A stretch of 22,022 bases of DNA, taken from the NCBI GenBank assembly GCA_026392135.1, contig JAPLCR010000301.1, positions 1 through 22,022 on the forward strand, written 5' to 3'. This DNA comes from Armatimonadota bacterium (GTDB lineage: Bacteria; Armatimonadota; Chthonomonadetes; Chthonomonadales; Chthonomonadaceae). Below the pieces are notes generated by a model. That model saw nothing but the letters and a program-made list of their open reading frames with translations. It made no database searches and was not told the origin of the DNA. The position numbers and the translations under genes are program-made. Shown here piece by piece: positions 8,417-17,046 of the stretch. Position 1 is the stretch's first letter; each line of letters starts with the position of its first letter.

Positions 8417-10243
8417 ATGGCATACGTCGCACTCTACCGCAAATATCGCTCTCAGTCTTTCTCCGAACTTATGGGGCAAGAGCAGGTTACGCGCACCCTC
8501 CAAAACGCTATCAAATCGAGACGAATCGCTCACGCCTACCTTTTTCATGGGGCGCGTGGCTGCGGTAAGACTTCTACTGCCCGTCTACTCGCCCGCGCCC
8601 TAAACTGCACGTCTCAAGACGTTGCGACCCCAGAACCCTGCGGAGAGTGCCATCTCTGCATCTCTATTCGCGACGGTAGCTGTATGGACGTGGTGGAGAT
8701 AGATGCTGCCTCCAAAACAGGTATTGACGATGTACGTGAGCAGATTATTGAGAATGTGCAGTATGCCCCCACTGAGGCACGCTACAAAGTCTACATTATT
8801 GACGAAGTACACGACCTCTCCTCCAAAGCTTTTGATGCCCTCCTGAAAACCCTTGAAGAGCCGCCCGCCCACGTCGTTTTTATTCTTGCCACCACCGAAT
8901 GGCACAAAGTCCCCATCACCATTCGCTCTCGCTGTCAGCCCTTCCAGTTCAAGAGAGGTAGCCTGCAAGACCTGATGTCCTCTGTTCAGAGCGTAATTAC
9001 CGCAGAGGGGTATAGTGCCGATGAGGAGGCGGTCTTGGCAGTCGCACGTGGTGCGGAAGGCTCTTGGCGTGATGCTCTTTCTCTACTAGAGCAGGTTATC
9101 GCCTACTCAGAAGGGCATATCTCCGCACAGACGGTGCATAAGGCGATAGGCTCGGTTGGAAACGAAAGCCTGATTCAGATTGTCTCGGCGATTGCAAGCG
9201 GAGAGATGGAGCGCGTGTTGACGGCTGCAGGAGATGTGGTAGAGAGTGGGACGGACGTGCGGCAGGCTCTTACGACTCTCTCCGGCTATCTGCGTGACCT
9301 CCTTCTTATCTCTGCCGGTGCCAAAAAAACAGCGCAAGCCGAGATGAGCGCAGAACGATACACACAGATGGCAGGGCAAGCATCCGCCTTCACTCCTACC
9401 GACCTCTTGCAGATGCTAGAGGTACTCTCTGCCGCCGAGCGCGATCTACGCTTTACGAATCAGCAGAGAGTTCTGTTAGAGCGCACGCTCCTGCGGCTTA
9501 TGCCCGCAAACTTTGCTACGAATACACGCGTTGTTGTGGAGACCAAAGCCGCTCCCAGTGTCCTGCCTCCTAGCCCTCCTCCCTCCTCTATGGCTCCCGC
9601 CTTTGTACCGCGTCCCCAACGCACTGCTGTTGCGCCCGTTCGCGAGTATCCGCAAGAGGAGATTGAGGAAGAGGCTCCCCTTCCAGTAGAGGCAAACCGC
9701 TTCGCAGAAGAGATGACACTAGAGGTGGTGCGCCGCTCATGGAGCCGCATACTGCGAGAGGTGGAAAGAAAATCTCCTAATGGTTATATGGTTCTAAATG
9801 CAGGTAGAGTTGAGAGATTGGAAGGAAAGGTGATTTTCCTCTCTTTTACCGATAAGTTTATGTTAGAAAGAATACAGAATAAACCGGAACAACGTCAGTT
9901 TTTTGAAAAGCACATCAACTCCGTTCTGAAGGTGGAAGGATTCACTATTCGGGGTCTATTAGCTACGGAGGCTCAATCCGCCCCGCCTAAGCCTTCCACT
10001 GCGCCCTCCCCGTTGATGGAGGTGAGCGAGGGAGCCCCCAAGGGAACAGCTCCAAACCGTATCGCCGATTTCGACATAGGCGCAAGCGGCAGAGAGGATT
10101 CCGCGTCTACTCCTCCGTCCGTGCCTGTAGTAGTGCCCGCCCTCAAGCCGCCGGAAGAGGCGGTGTCGGACGCGCATACCGCGCTTGTGAACGATGTATT
10201 GAGTCTTTTTGAGGGAGATATTGTCGTATCAGAGCCTGACTAG
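8417..10243 (+). CDS. dnaX: DNA polymerase III subunit gamma/tau
   Basis: This is the clamp-loader ATPase that loads the sliding clamp and ties polymerase to helicase. The AAA+ core is complete: Walker A GARGCGKTS at residues 45-53, zinc-module cysteines 64, 75, 78 and 81, Walker B ending in Asp129-Glu130 (IIDEVH), sensor 1 ATTE at 158-161 and the SRC arginine-finger motif at 171-173. Domain III follows to about residue 370. Beyond it are a Pro-rich linker, a folded tau-type region (about 430-520), a second linker and a short acidic tail with a VNDVLSLFEGD motif. At 608 residues it is full length. A run of seven A at 9323-9329 falls in domain III, too early for a classical gamma frameshift. 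No clear ribosome site precedes the ATG; only GGTGG sits close to it. It follows the SRP RNA gene, as in many bacteria. Confidence 0.97.
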   Translation: MAYVALYRKYRSQSFSELMGQEQVTRTLQNAIKSRRIAHAYLFHGARGCGKTSTARLLARALNCTSQDVATPEPCGECHLCISIRDGSCMDVVEIDAASKTGIDDVREQIIENVQYAPTEARYKVYIIDEVHDLSSKAFDALLKTLEEPPAHVVFILATTEWHKVPITIRSRCQPFQFKRGSLQDLMSSVQSVITAEGYSADEEAVLAVARGAEGSWRDALSLLEQVIAYSEGHISAQTVHKAIGSVGNESLIQIVSAIASGEMERVLTAAGDVVESGTDVRQALTTLSGYLRDLLLISAGAKKTAQAEMSAERYTQMAGQASAFTPTDLLQMLEVLSAAERDLRFTNQQRVLLERTLLRLMPANFATNTRVVVETKAAPSVLPPSPPPSSMAPAFVPRPQRTAVAPVREYPQEEIEEEAPLPVEANRFAEEMTLEVVRRSWSRILREVERKSPNGYMVLNAGRVERLEGKVIFLSFTDKFMLERIQNKPEQRQFFEKHINSVLKVEGFTIRGLLATEAQSAPPKPSTAPSPLMEVSEGAPKGTAPNRIADFDIGASGREDSASTPPSVPVVVPALKPPEEAVSDAHTALVNDVLSLFEGDIVVSEPD

Positions 10244-10321
10244 AGGCAAGAAAGGTCTGCTCTACGAGGGCGAATTTGTGGATATGCCTACCCGAAAATA
10301 GTTCAAAGGACTCCCCGGAAA

Positions 10322-11295
10322 ATGTGTGGTAAATACCCCATATCCCTCTCTATAGCCCTCTTCCTTATGTCTGCACTATTCACCGTACAAGGCGCGGTAG
10401 GGCAGGAAAGGTCGCTTCGTATGTCCCCCTCCACAGGTACTCGGCGCGTACTGTACAACTTCGATGGGGACTCCTGTATGTCCACGAAAGCAGGGAGTAA
10501 AACACCCGTCGCCATCACCGTGGAAGATGTAAAACGCCTTATTGAAGAGGTGGTATTTGAGGGAAGTAGAGTAGACACGGTACTTGTTTGCATCAATGCA
10601 CAGGTTATGTACTATCCTACGAAGGTAGGCACCATGAGAGGAGCACTCTCCTCAACACAAGAGCGTGCAAAGTGGTCAGATTCGGAGCGTCAGAGGTTCT
10701 CTAACATACAGCGGTTCTTTGAAGCCGGTATAGACCCCTATGCGCTCATGCTATCGGAGACGAGGCGGCGTGGGCGCGAGGCACTACTCTCTTTTCGCAT
10801 GAATGACGTCACCGTAAGCTAATCCTTGCTGTACGTGTTCCCTCTAACTATGGGCGAACGCCTCCCACGCTTCTGTCTGCCCGTGCTATCGGTTGTGACG
10901 TTGCGGAGTGGGTAAAGAGCCGCTGGGTGGATTTTGTCACCGTCTCCGAGTTTCTGTTCACAAGGTACGACCTGCCCGTCAAGCCATGGAAGGATGCTCT
11001 CCGTAAAGTCCCAGTCTATGGCGGTATCGAGTGTACAGAGGGGGGCAGTAAAGCGCAGTATCTCAACGCCGACAAGTATCGGCGTGCGGCGGACTACTTG
11101 AGGCGAGAGGGAGCTGACGGCATCTACCTCTTCAACTTCTTTACCACCCGTGAATATGGCGCGGAGGCGTGGGAGCCGCCCTTCGATGTGTTGCGTGATC
11201 TTGGTAAGCAGAGAGACGAAGAGGAGGTGAACGCGCCTGAGAAGGATGCGTTAAACGCTCTTGACGGAGAGACTACTGCGTCGGCACTTCAGTAG
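10322..11295 (+). pseudogene. remnant of a secreted-protein gene, broken by an internal out-of-frame deletion
   Basis: Two open segments in different frames read as the ends of one protein. The first (10322-10822) has a signal peptide (cleavage near VGQ at about residue 28) and then VLYNFDGDSC through GIDPYALMLSETRRRGREALLSFRMND. The second is open from just after a TGA at 10804 and reads RKLILAVRVPS (from 10813), then AEWVKSRWVDFVTVSEFLF, PVYGGIECTEG, ADGIYLFNFF and AWEPPFDVLRDLG. From memory, related planctomycete-type secreted proteins carry roughly 100 more residues between these blocks (the central part of a TIM-barrel-like domain). The junction lies at about 10804-10815. The GTG at 10927 is internal, not a start. 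I know no assigned function for the family; it resembles glycoside hydrolase-like proteins. An assembly collapse would look the same. Confidence 0.75.
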
Positions 11296-11310
11296 AGAGG
11301 ATGATTTTCA

Positions 11311-13065
11311 TTGACGAAAGAGCGTCTTTTCATCTGTATAGCCCTCTGGGGGCTACTCTGCCCTGCTTGCCGCCCCGCGCCGCCTCCCCCTGCCTCCCCC
11401 TCTCTAAACGTCCCTGCTGTCAGCGTAAATGTTCCCTTTGAAGAGGTCGCCCAACGCGCTGGAATAGACTTCAAGTTTGAGAACGGGCATAAGGGCATGG
11501 CGACGATGATGGAGGAGAACGGCTCCGGTTGCGCTTTTCTCGACTACAACGGAGATGGGCTACTTGACATCTACCTGCTGAACGGACGAGACCTCTACGG
11601 GCGCGGGCTAAAATCGCGCAACGCCCTCTATCGCAATAACGGGGATGGAACCTTCACTGATGTTACCGAACAGGCGGGAGTTCCCGGCACGGGCTACGGG
11701 CTAGGGGTGGCGGTAGCTGATTACGACAACGACGGCAAGCCCGACATCTATATATGTCAGTGGGGCAAAAACGCTCTCTATCATAACAATGGGAACGGAA
11801 CCTTCACCGACGTAGCCGAGAAGACGGGGCTTGGCGCGATGGATTTCGGGGAGCCGTTCCACACGGGCGCAGTCTGGCTGGACTACGACCGCGACGGAAG
11901 GCTCGACCTCTTCATCTGCACCTATGTCAAGTACCGTATAGACGGGCTACGCTACTGCAAACTCGCCAACGACATCACCTCAAACTGTCCGCCCTCCGCC
12001 TACTCTGGAACGGCGAGTCTACTGTTTCACCAGAACAGAGACGGCACGTTTACCAATGTAACTAAGCAAGCGGGAGTCTATATTCCTACAGGGAAAGCCC
12101 TCTCCGCTATTACCTGCGATGTAGACGGCGACGGCTGGACAGATATATTTGTCGGTAACGACGGCGTAGAGAACTGGCTCTTCCGAAACAACAAAAATGG
12201 AAAGTTCACCAATGTCGCCTCCGCCGCAGGTGTCGCCTTCGCGCAGACAGATGGAGCCTCTATCGCTTCGATGGGCATCGATTTTGGCGACTATAGGAAC
12301 GAAGGGATACCGGGGCTTTTCGTCGCTGACTGGTCGAAGCGTCCTGACCACCTATGGCAAGGGCAAAAAGGCGGCTTCTATACGGAGGTCTCTGCGCCTA
12401 GCGGCATTGGCGACGCGGGGTTCCCCTATCTAGGCTTTGGGGCGGGTTTTATAGACTACGATAACGACGGTTGGCTCGATATTTTTCTTGCGAACGGTCA
12501 TGTCTACCCGGAGGTGGAACAGTCCACGACGGATGAGCGGTATCTACAGCCAAACCAACTTTTTCATAACGAACGCAACGGCAAATTTCACGAGGCGACG
12601 AAAGAGGCGGGCACTCCTTTCGCGCTTCTGCATACGGCACGGGGAGTCGCTTTTGGCGACTACGACAACGACGGCAAGGTGGATATACTCGTTAGCAATA
12701 ACGACGGCACTCCTCTCCTGCTACACAATACCGCCGCCAACCGCAACCATTTCGTAACGCTCCAACTCGTCGGTGTGAAGTCGAACCGCGATGGAATTGG
12801 AGCACGAGTCTGGCTCAAGGCTGGCTCTACCACGCTGCTGCAAGACAGGAAGAGCGGAGGCAGTTACCTCTCCTCTAGCGACCCGCGCCTCCATTTTGGC
12901 TTGGGTGATAGAGCGGAGTTCAATGAAATAGAGGTTCGCTGGACATCCGGACTTCGCCAAATCCTTAAAGGTAAATGGGCAAGCAATCAGCTCTACGAAC
13001 TGCGTGAAGGCGATAACACGCTTCGCCCTACAACATTCCCAACGATGCGAAAAGGCACGCCATGA
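11311..13065 (+). CDS. CRTAC1 family FG-GAP/VCBS repeat protein with ASPIC/UnbV domain, exported
   Basis: This 584-residue beta-propeller protein starts at TTG with GAGAGG about ten bases upstream; the ATG at 11301 is out of frame. The N-terminus is a signal sequence with a possible but imperfect lipobox (LLCPAC, Cys20), then a Pro-rich spacer, suggesting attachment to a membrane or secretion. Calcium-loop repeats are regular: DYNGDGLLD, DYDNDGKPD, DYDRDGRLD, DVDGDGWTD, DYDNDGWLD and DYDNDGKVD. One repeat is degenerate (DYRNEGIPG). The ASPIC/UnbV domain near the end reads SNRDGIGARV, SGGSYLSSSD and EIEVRWTSGLRQ. Its stop codon overlaps the ATG of the next gene (ATGA), so translation is probably coupled. 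It is a close relative of the next gene and of the one at the left edge. The ligand is unknown. Confidence 0.92.
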   Translation: MTKERLFICIALWGLLCPACRPAPPPPASPSLNVPAVSVNVPFEEVAQRAGIDFKFENGHKGMATMMEENGSGCAFLDYNGDGLLDIYLLNGRDLYGRGLKSRNALYRNNGDGTFTDVTEQAGVPGTGYGLGVAVADYDNDGKPDIYICQWGKNALYHNNGNGTFTDVAEKTGLGAMDFGEPFHTGAVWLDYDRDGRLDLFICTYVKYRIDGLRYCKLANDITSNCPPSAYSGTASLLFHQNRDGTFTNVTKQAGVYIPTGKALSAITCDVDGDGWTDIFVGNDGVENWLFRNNKNGKFTNVASAAGVAFAQTDGASIASMGIDFGDYRNEGIPGLFVADWSKRPDHLWQGQKGGFYTEVSAPSGIGDAGFPYLGFGAGFIDYDNDGWLDIFLANGHVYPEVEQSTTDERYLQPNQLFHNERNGKFHEATKEAGTPFALLHTARGVAFGDYDNDGKVDILVSNNDGTPLLLHNTAANRNHFVTLQLVGVKSNRDGIGARVWLKAGSTTLLQDRKSGGSYLSSSDPRLHFGLGDRAEFNEIEVRWTSGLRQILKGKWASNQLYELREGDNTLRPTTFPTMRKGTP

Positions 13066-14762
13066 CACGAAAACTACTCCTACTGACCTTTTTCTTGTTC
13101 GTAATGGGCGGAGGGTGCCATAAAGAGAACAAGTCTCCCATTTCGCCCGCCCCTTCCGTCGCTACTGCGCCCACTGCGGTGGCTTCGCCGAACGACACCT
13201 TTATTGATGTATCGCAGAAGGCGGGCGTGAATCTGACGCTAGGGCATAACGGAAAAAGCCCTCTTACCGCCCTTGAGACGCTCGGCGGCGGGTGTGCGTT
13301 CCTCGATTTCAATGGTGATGATTGGCAGGATGTTCTCCTTGTGGGACCCACGCAAGTTCTCCTCTTTAAGAACAACGGAAGTGGAGCCTTCACCGATGTT
13401 ACAGCGCAGAGCGGGATACGGCAGGAGGGCGGAACATGGCAGGGAGCCGCGGTAGGTGACTACGACAACGACGGCAAGCCCGACCTGTTTATTAGCGGGT
13501 ATCGCTGTTGTGCCCTCTATCACAACGAAGGCGGGAAGTTTCGCGAAGTGACGAAAGAGTCGGGCATCAGTACGAAACTGTGGGGGACAAGTGCCTGCTT
13601 TGTGGATATTGATAACGACAGCTACCTCGATTTAGTGGTTGCGAACTACGTTCAGTTCTACACCGATAAAAGCACACGCTTCTGCCTACAAGGGGGCATA
13701 ATGTCTACGTGCGGACCTACCAACTAGGAGCCGGAAAAGCCCGTTCTATTTCATAGTAATCGTAACGGAACCTTCACCGACGAGACAAAAAAACGAGGGT
13801 TTGATACGGCAAGCGGGAACGCGTTAGGCTTGGCAATAGCAGATTTTGATGGGGATGGATGGATGGACATTGCGATAGCGGACGACCAACTACCCGGCGA
13901 CCTATTCAAAAATCAGGGGAACGGATACTTCAAGAACATCGGACCCACGAGCGGTACGGATGTAGGGGTGACGGGGCTTGCCCATGCGGGCATGGGGATT
14001 GACTGGGGCGACTACGACCAGTGCGGCAAACTCGAATTTGTGGTCACTACCTATCAGCATCAGGTGACGAGCCTCTATAAGCAGAAAGCCCCCGACCTCT
14101 TTGCAGACATCTGCTACACCGCAAATATCGGGCTTGCCTCTGAACCTTATGTCGGCTTTGGAATCAAGTTTTTGGACTACGACAACGACGGCAAACTCGA
14201 CTTGATGTGCGTCAATGGTCATGCAGTAGACAATATCGCGAAGACGGATAAGACTACCGACTATCGGCAAATCCCGCAACTGTTCCATAATGTAGGCGGC
14301 GGACGCTTAGAAGAGGTTACGAAGTCGTCGGGCGCGGTCTTTCAGACCCCGATTGTAGGGCGCGGATTGGCGGTAGGGGATATTGACAATAGCGGGCGGC
14401 TCTCAGCACTGATTATGGATGTTGAAGGGCGAACCCTCCTCCTCCAAAACAACGCCAAAAATACGAACCACTTTCTGACGCTCAAATTGCAGGGAACGAA
14501 GAGCAACCGCGACGCTATCGGTGCTATTGTGATGATTGAGGCGGGAGGGAAACGCTGGCGGCAGGATGTTTCGCCGACGGGTAGTTTTCTTTCGAGCCAC
14601 GATATTCGGGTGCATATCGGCTTGGGAAGCGCGAAACAGGCGGACAAGATAGAGGTTCGCTGGACTAGCGGCTTGCGGCAGACATTGACGAACATCGTAG
14701 GAGACCGCTTTCTGACTCTTGTGGAGGGACAGGGCGTAACGGAAACAGGGAAGGGGAAGTGA
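13062..14762 (+). pseudogene. CRTAC1 family lipoprotein gene interrupted by one in-frame amber codon
   Basis: Two open segments, 13062-13727 and 13728-14762, lie in the same frame, separated only by TAG at 13725-13727. Read through, they give a normal CRTAC1 protein of 566 residues: signal peptide with a lipobox ending in Cys19 (VMGGGC), Ala/Pro-rich spacer, repeats with DFNGDDWQD, DYDNDGKPD, DIDNDSYLD, DFDGDGWMD and DYDNDGKLD, and an ASPIC/UnbV end (SNRDAIGAIV, DKIEVRWTSGLRQ). In the neighbouring paralogue the stop position aligns with Tyr in the CPPSAY segment, so TAC or TAT to TAG is the simplest change. Without readthrough the product ends after 221 residues and loses the C-terminal domain. 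The TTG at 13830 has no ribosome site and is not a convincing start. ATGA and TGATG overlaps link it to both neighbours. Confidence 0.88.
13725..13727 (+). other. premature amber stop codon inside a CRTAC1 gene
   Basis: TAG replaces a codon that aligns with Tyr in the paralogue at 11311-13065, and the frame stays open and homologous on both sides. TAG is used as the normal stop of dnaX, the TPR gene ending at 16039, the Gfo/Idh gene and the sigma factor gene, so general amber recoding is unlikely here. The cause is a mutation, a sequencing error, or local readthrough. Confidence 0.85.
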
Positions 14763-16039
14763 TGAAGAAGACAGGACTACTCAAACGTATCTTAATTTGG
14801 GGTGTGTTTCTGGTTGGCGCGGCTACAGTGACCGTAGTTCTCGCGAACTGGCAAGCCGCCGCTAGCGAAAAGAAGATGCGCGAACACCTTATCGTCGCCA
14901 CTTTGCCTGAACTGCAAGAGCTAGCAAAGAAGCGCGACTGGGATCCAGAGGTGATGTATTGGCTCGGATCTAAGCTCTCCATGGAGGGAAATCACGGCGA
15001 AGCGATGAAGGCGTTGGCGCGTTCTGCTGCCCTGAACCCAAACTCTTCTGCCACCTTCTCTATGCTCGGCACAGAGTTAGCGCGTTTGGAAAAGCCGCAA
15101 GAGGCAGAAATCCAACTCAATAAAGCCATCTCTATTGCTCCTAACAACGCCTACGCGCACTACACTCTGGGATGCCTCTACGAGAAGTACAACTACGATG
15201 AGAAGGCAATAACGAAGCTGAGCCGTAGTGTAGAGCTCGACCCAAAAAACTATCAAGCACAGTATCTACTTGCACTCACTTACGGCAAACTATCGCAGTA
15301 CGATAAAAAATTGGAGGTTTTGCAGAAGCTAACCAAAGCGGTGCCTGATAACATAGACTATCTCAAATCTTATGGGTACTCTCTGCTGTTCTTCTCTAAA
15401 TTTGCAGATGCAGAGCAGGTATACCGCCACATTATTCAGGTTGCTCCCAACGATATGGAGACCCACTACCTGCTAGGACGCGCCCTTGCAGAGGAGGCAA
15501 ACACTGCTGAAGCCTTCGCTACCGCAGAAGTAGAGCTGAAAGGCGTGCTTGCGAAGGTTCCAGAAAATCCCGGAGTACATCTTGCACTGGGGATACTCTA
15601 CTTTCGTCAAGATAAGCCCGAAAAGGCGGTACTTGAACTGGAAAAGGTAGTGAAACTGGGAGTCGCGGAGAACAAGACCTACCTCTACTTGGGGCAGACC
15701 TATATTCGCTTGGGCAGAAAAGTGGAAGGAGAGAAGGTGCTTGCAGAGTTTCAGCGTATCGCACGTATCTACCGTGAGAAGAGCCACTTTGAGAACCGTC
15801 TGTTAAACACTCCGCCCGACACCCCTACGGCTATCCAAGAGCGCAAGGATGTGCGCTTGAAACTGGCGAAAGTCTGTATGGAGGAGACCGACTATGCCGC
15901 CGCCTCCCGCCACCTGACTCTGCTGATAGCAGAGGACAAGGATAACGTTGAGGCACCAAAACTTTTAAAAGAGTGTCAGGTCTTACTACAGTCACCCGCC
16001 TTCAAAAACAAGAAAACGCATGAGGTGATGACACCCTAG
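14762..16039 (+). CDS. membrane-anchored TPR protein, last gene of the CRTAC1 cluster
   Basis: The 425-residue product has one N-terminal hydrophobic helix (about residues 10-28, LIWGVFLVGAATVTVVL in the start region), placing the rest outside the cytoplasm. TPR units follow from about residue 55: MYWLGSKLSMEGNHGEAMKA, then AHYTLGCLYEKYNYDEKAI, QYLLALTYGKLSQYDKKLEV and LALGILYFRQDKPEKAVLEL. They carry the usual small residues at the helix contacts and Pro or Asn at repeat ends (DPKN, APNN, APND). ATG at 14762 overlaps the preceding TGA (TGATG) and has GGGGA just upstream; GTG at 14759 would add one residue. It probably acts as a protein-binding scaffold for the CRTAC1 products, judging from linkage. 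It converges on the acetyltransferase gene with five bases between the stops and no visible terminator. Confidence 0.9.
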   Translation: MKKTGLLKRILIWGVFLVGAATVTVVLANWQAAASEKKMREHLIVATLPELQELAKKRDWDPEVMYWLGSKLSMEGNHGEAMKALARSAALNPNSSATFSMLGTELARLEKPQEAEIQLNKAISIAPNNAYAHYTLGCLYEKYNYDEKAITKLSRSVELDPKNYQAQYLLALTYGKLSQYDKKLEVLQKLTKAVPDNIDYLKSYGYSLLFFSKFADAEQVYRHIIQVAPNDMETHYLLGRALAEEANTAEAFATAEVELKGVLAKVPENPGVHLALGILYFRQDKPEKAVLELEKVVKLGVAENKTYLYLGQTYIRLGRKVEGEKVLAEFQRIARIYREKSHFENRLLNTPPDTPTAIQERKDVRLKLAKVCMEETDYAAASRHLTLLIAEDKDNVEAPKLLKECQVLLQSPAFKNKKTHEVMTP

Positions 16040-16044
16040 AAGGC

Positions 16045-16923
16045 TTACGCCATAACCTCGTAGTACTGATACTCGCTTATCTCCTCGAACCCGCACGATT
16101 TGTACAGGGAGAGCGCGTTACAGTTTGCAACGTTCACCTCAATTCGGATAGCCTCCAAGCCTTCCGTTAATAACGCCCCCACCGTTTTCGATAGGATTTG
16201 CCGCCCGTAGCCGCGCCCTTGATAGGCGGGTAAAACGCCAAACGAACAGATATAGGCGACGCGGGCATCGGGGGGCGTTCCGAACGTCGCTACTCTCAGC
16301 ATACCCGCCGCTTCGCCATTCAGCAAGCCAAGCGTGAAGCGTTGGTTGGGTTCCTGTAGCCATCGGGTGAAGCGTTTGCGGCTCTCCTCCTCCGTATCCC
16401 CAAACGCCTCCGCCTGAATCGAGACCAACCTATCCAAATCCTCTATACCGGCACGTTCGAGAACGGCACTCTCCTTTGGAGGAGTATAGGGCATGAAGAG
16501 CGCGGGGTTCAACTCCATCCGGTACTCGGAGAATCGGTACATTCCCGCTACTGCCCTTGCGAAGCCTGCGCCATCTGGTGCTGCCGCTTCGCACACCAGC
16601 AGAAACTTAGAGCTCCCTCGAAGCCGACACTCGGCTTTTACCCCCTCAAGAAGCGCTCTTCCAACTCCCTTACGCCTATGGTCAGGATGCACCATACCCA
16701 TCGCCTCAATATCAGTGTAGGAGACGAGGCAGACGAAGCCAATCAACACTCCATTTTCGTAGCAGAAGAGTTGATTGCTCTCACCAAACCTGCGTACTGG
16801 CTCTCTATCCAAAGAGAGTTCTAGCCCTTCCCGCTCCCTACAAATCTGTGCAAGTTGTTCTACCTCAAGGTCTTGCTGAGGCGTTGGGGCAGGGGCTTTT
16901 ACGATGCTGTGGGTATACTTCAC
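16045..16923 (-). CDS. tandem GNAT-domain N-acetyltransferase
   Basis: The protein carries two GNAT folds, each of which binds acetyl-CoA at a loop of the form (Q/R)xxGxG. The first loop is RRKGVG (residues 83-88) after VHPDH; the second is YQGRGYG (residues 234-240) after GVLPA, followed by IRIEVNVANCNALSLYKSCGF, cut here into the standard motif B. The double-domain layout resembles mycothiol synthase-type acetyltransferases, but the substrate is not evident. I chose GTG at 16921-16923 because AAGGAGAG lies ten bases before it (292 residues). An in-frame GTG at 16963-16965 gives 306 residues but has no ribosome site. The gene is divergent from the Gfo/Idh gene and convergent with the TPR gene. 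Confidence 0.88.
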   Translation of the reverse strand: MKYTHSIVKAPAPTPQQDLEVEQLAQICREREGLELSLDREPVRRFGESNQLFCYENGVLIGFVCLVSYTDIEAMGMVHPDHRRKGVGRALLEGVKAECRLRGSSKFLLVCEAAAPDGAGFARAVAGMYRFSEYRMELNPALFMPYTPPKESAVLERAGIEDLDRLVSIQAEAFGDTEEESRKRFTRWLQEPNQRFTLGLLNGEAAGMLRVATFGTPPDARVAYICSFGVLPAYQGRGYGRQILSKTVGALLTEGLEAIRIEVNVANCNALSLYKSCGFEEISEYQYYEVMA

Positions 16924-17046
16924 TTGTGCTTGACTCTCCTTCACAGTTAGGTCTGCTTTAACCACTGTATCGGCACGAAGCAGATAGTTGGTAAGGAGAG
17001 GCTATCCGTTATCGCTGTAGAGAACCAAAGAAAGAGGGGCATACCC

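Noticed and set aside
9323..9329. Run of seven A in dnaX as a frameshift site for a gamma form
   Set aside because: It lies at codon 303, inside domain III. A +1 shift would stop at once near residue 310, and the heptamer is not in the A-AAA-AAA phase needed for -1 slippage. A gamma form would normally end after domain III.
10927..11295. Independent small gene starting at GTG 10927
   Set aside because: Homology runs upstream of the GTG in the same frame to about 10813, so the GTG is internal to a gene remnant.
13830..14762. Independent gene starting at TTG 13830
   Set aside because: The frame is the same as the upstream segment and homology begins directly after the amber codon at 13725, so this is the second half of a broken gene.
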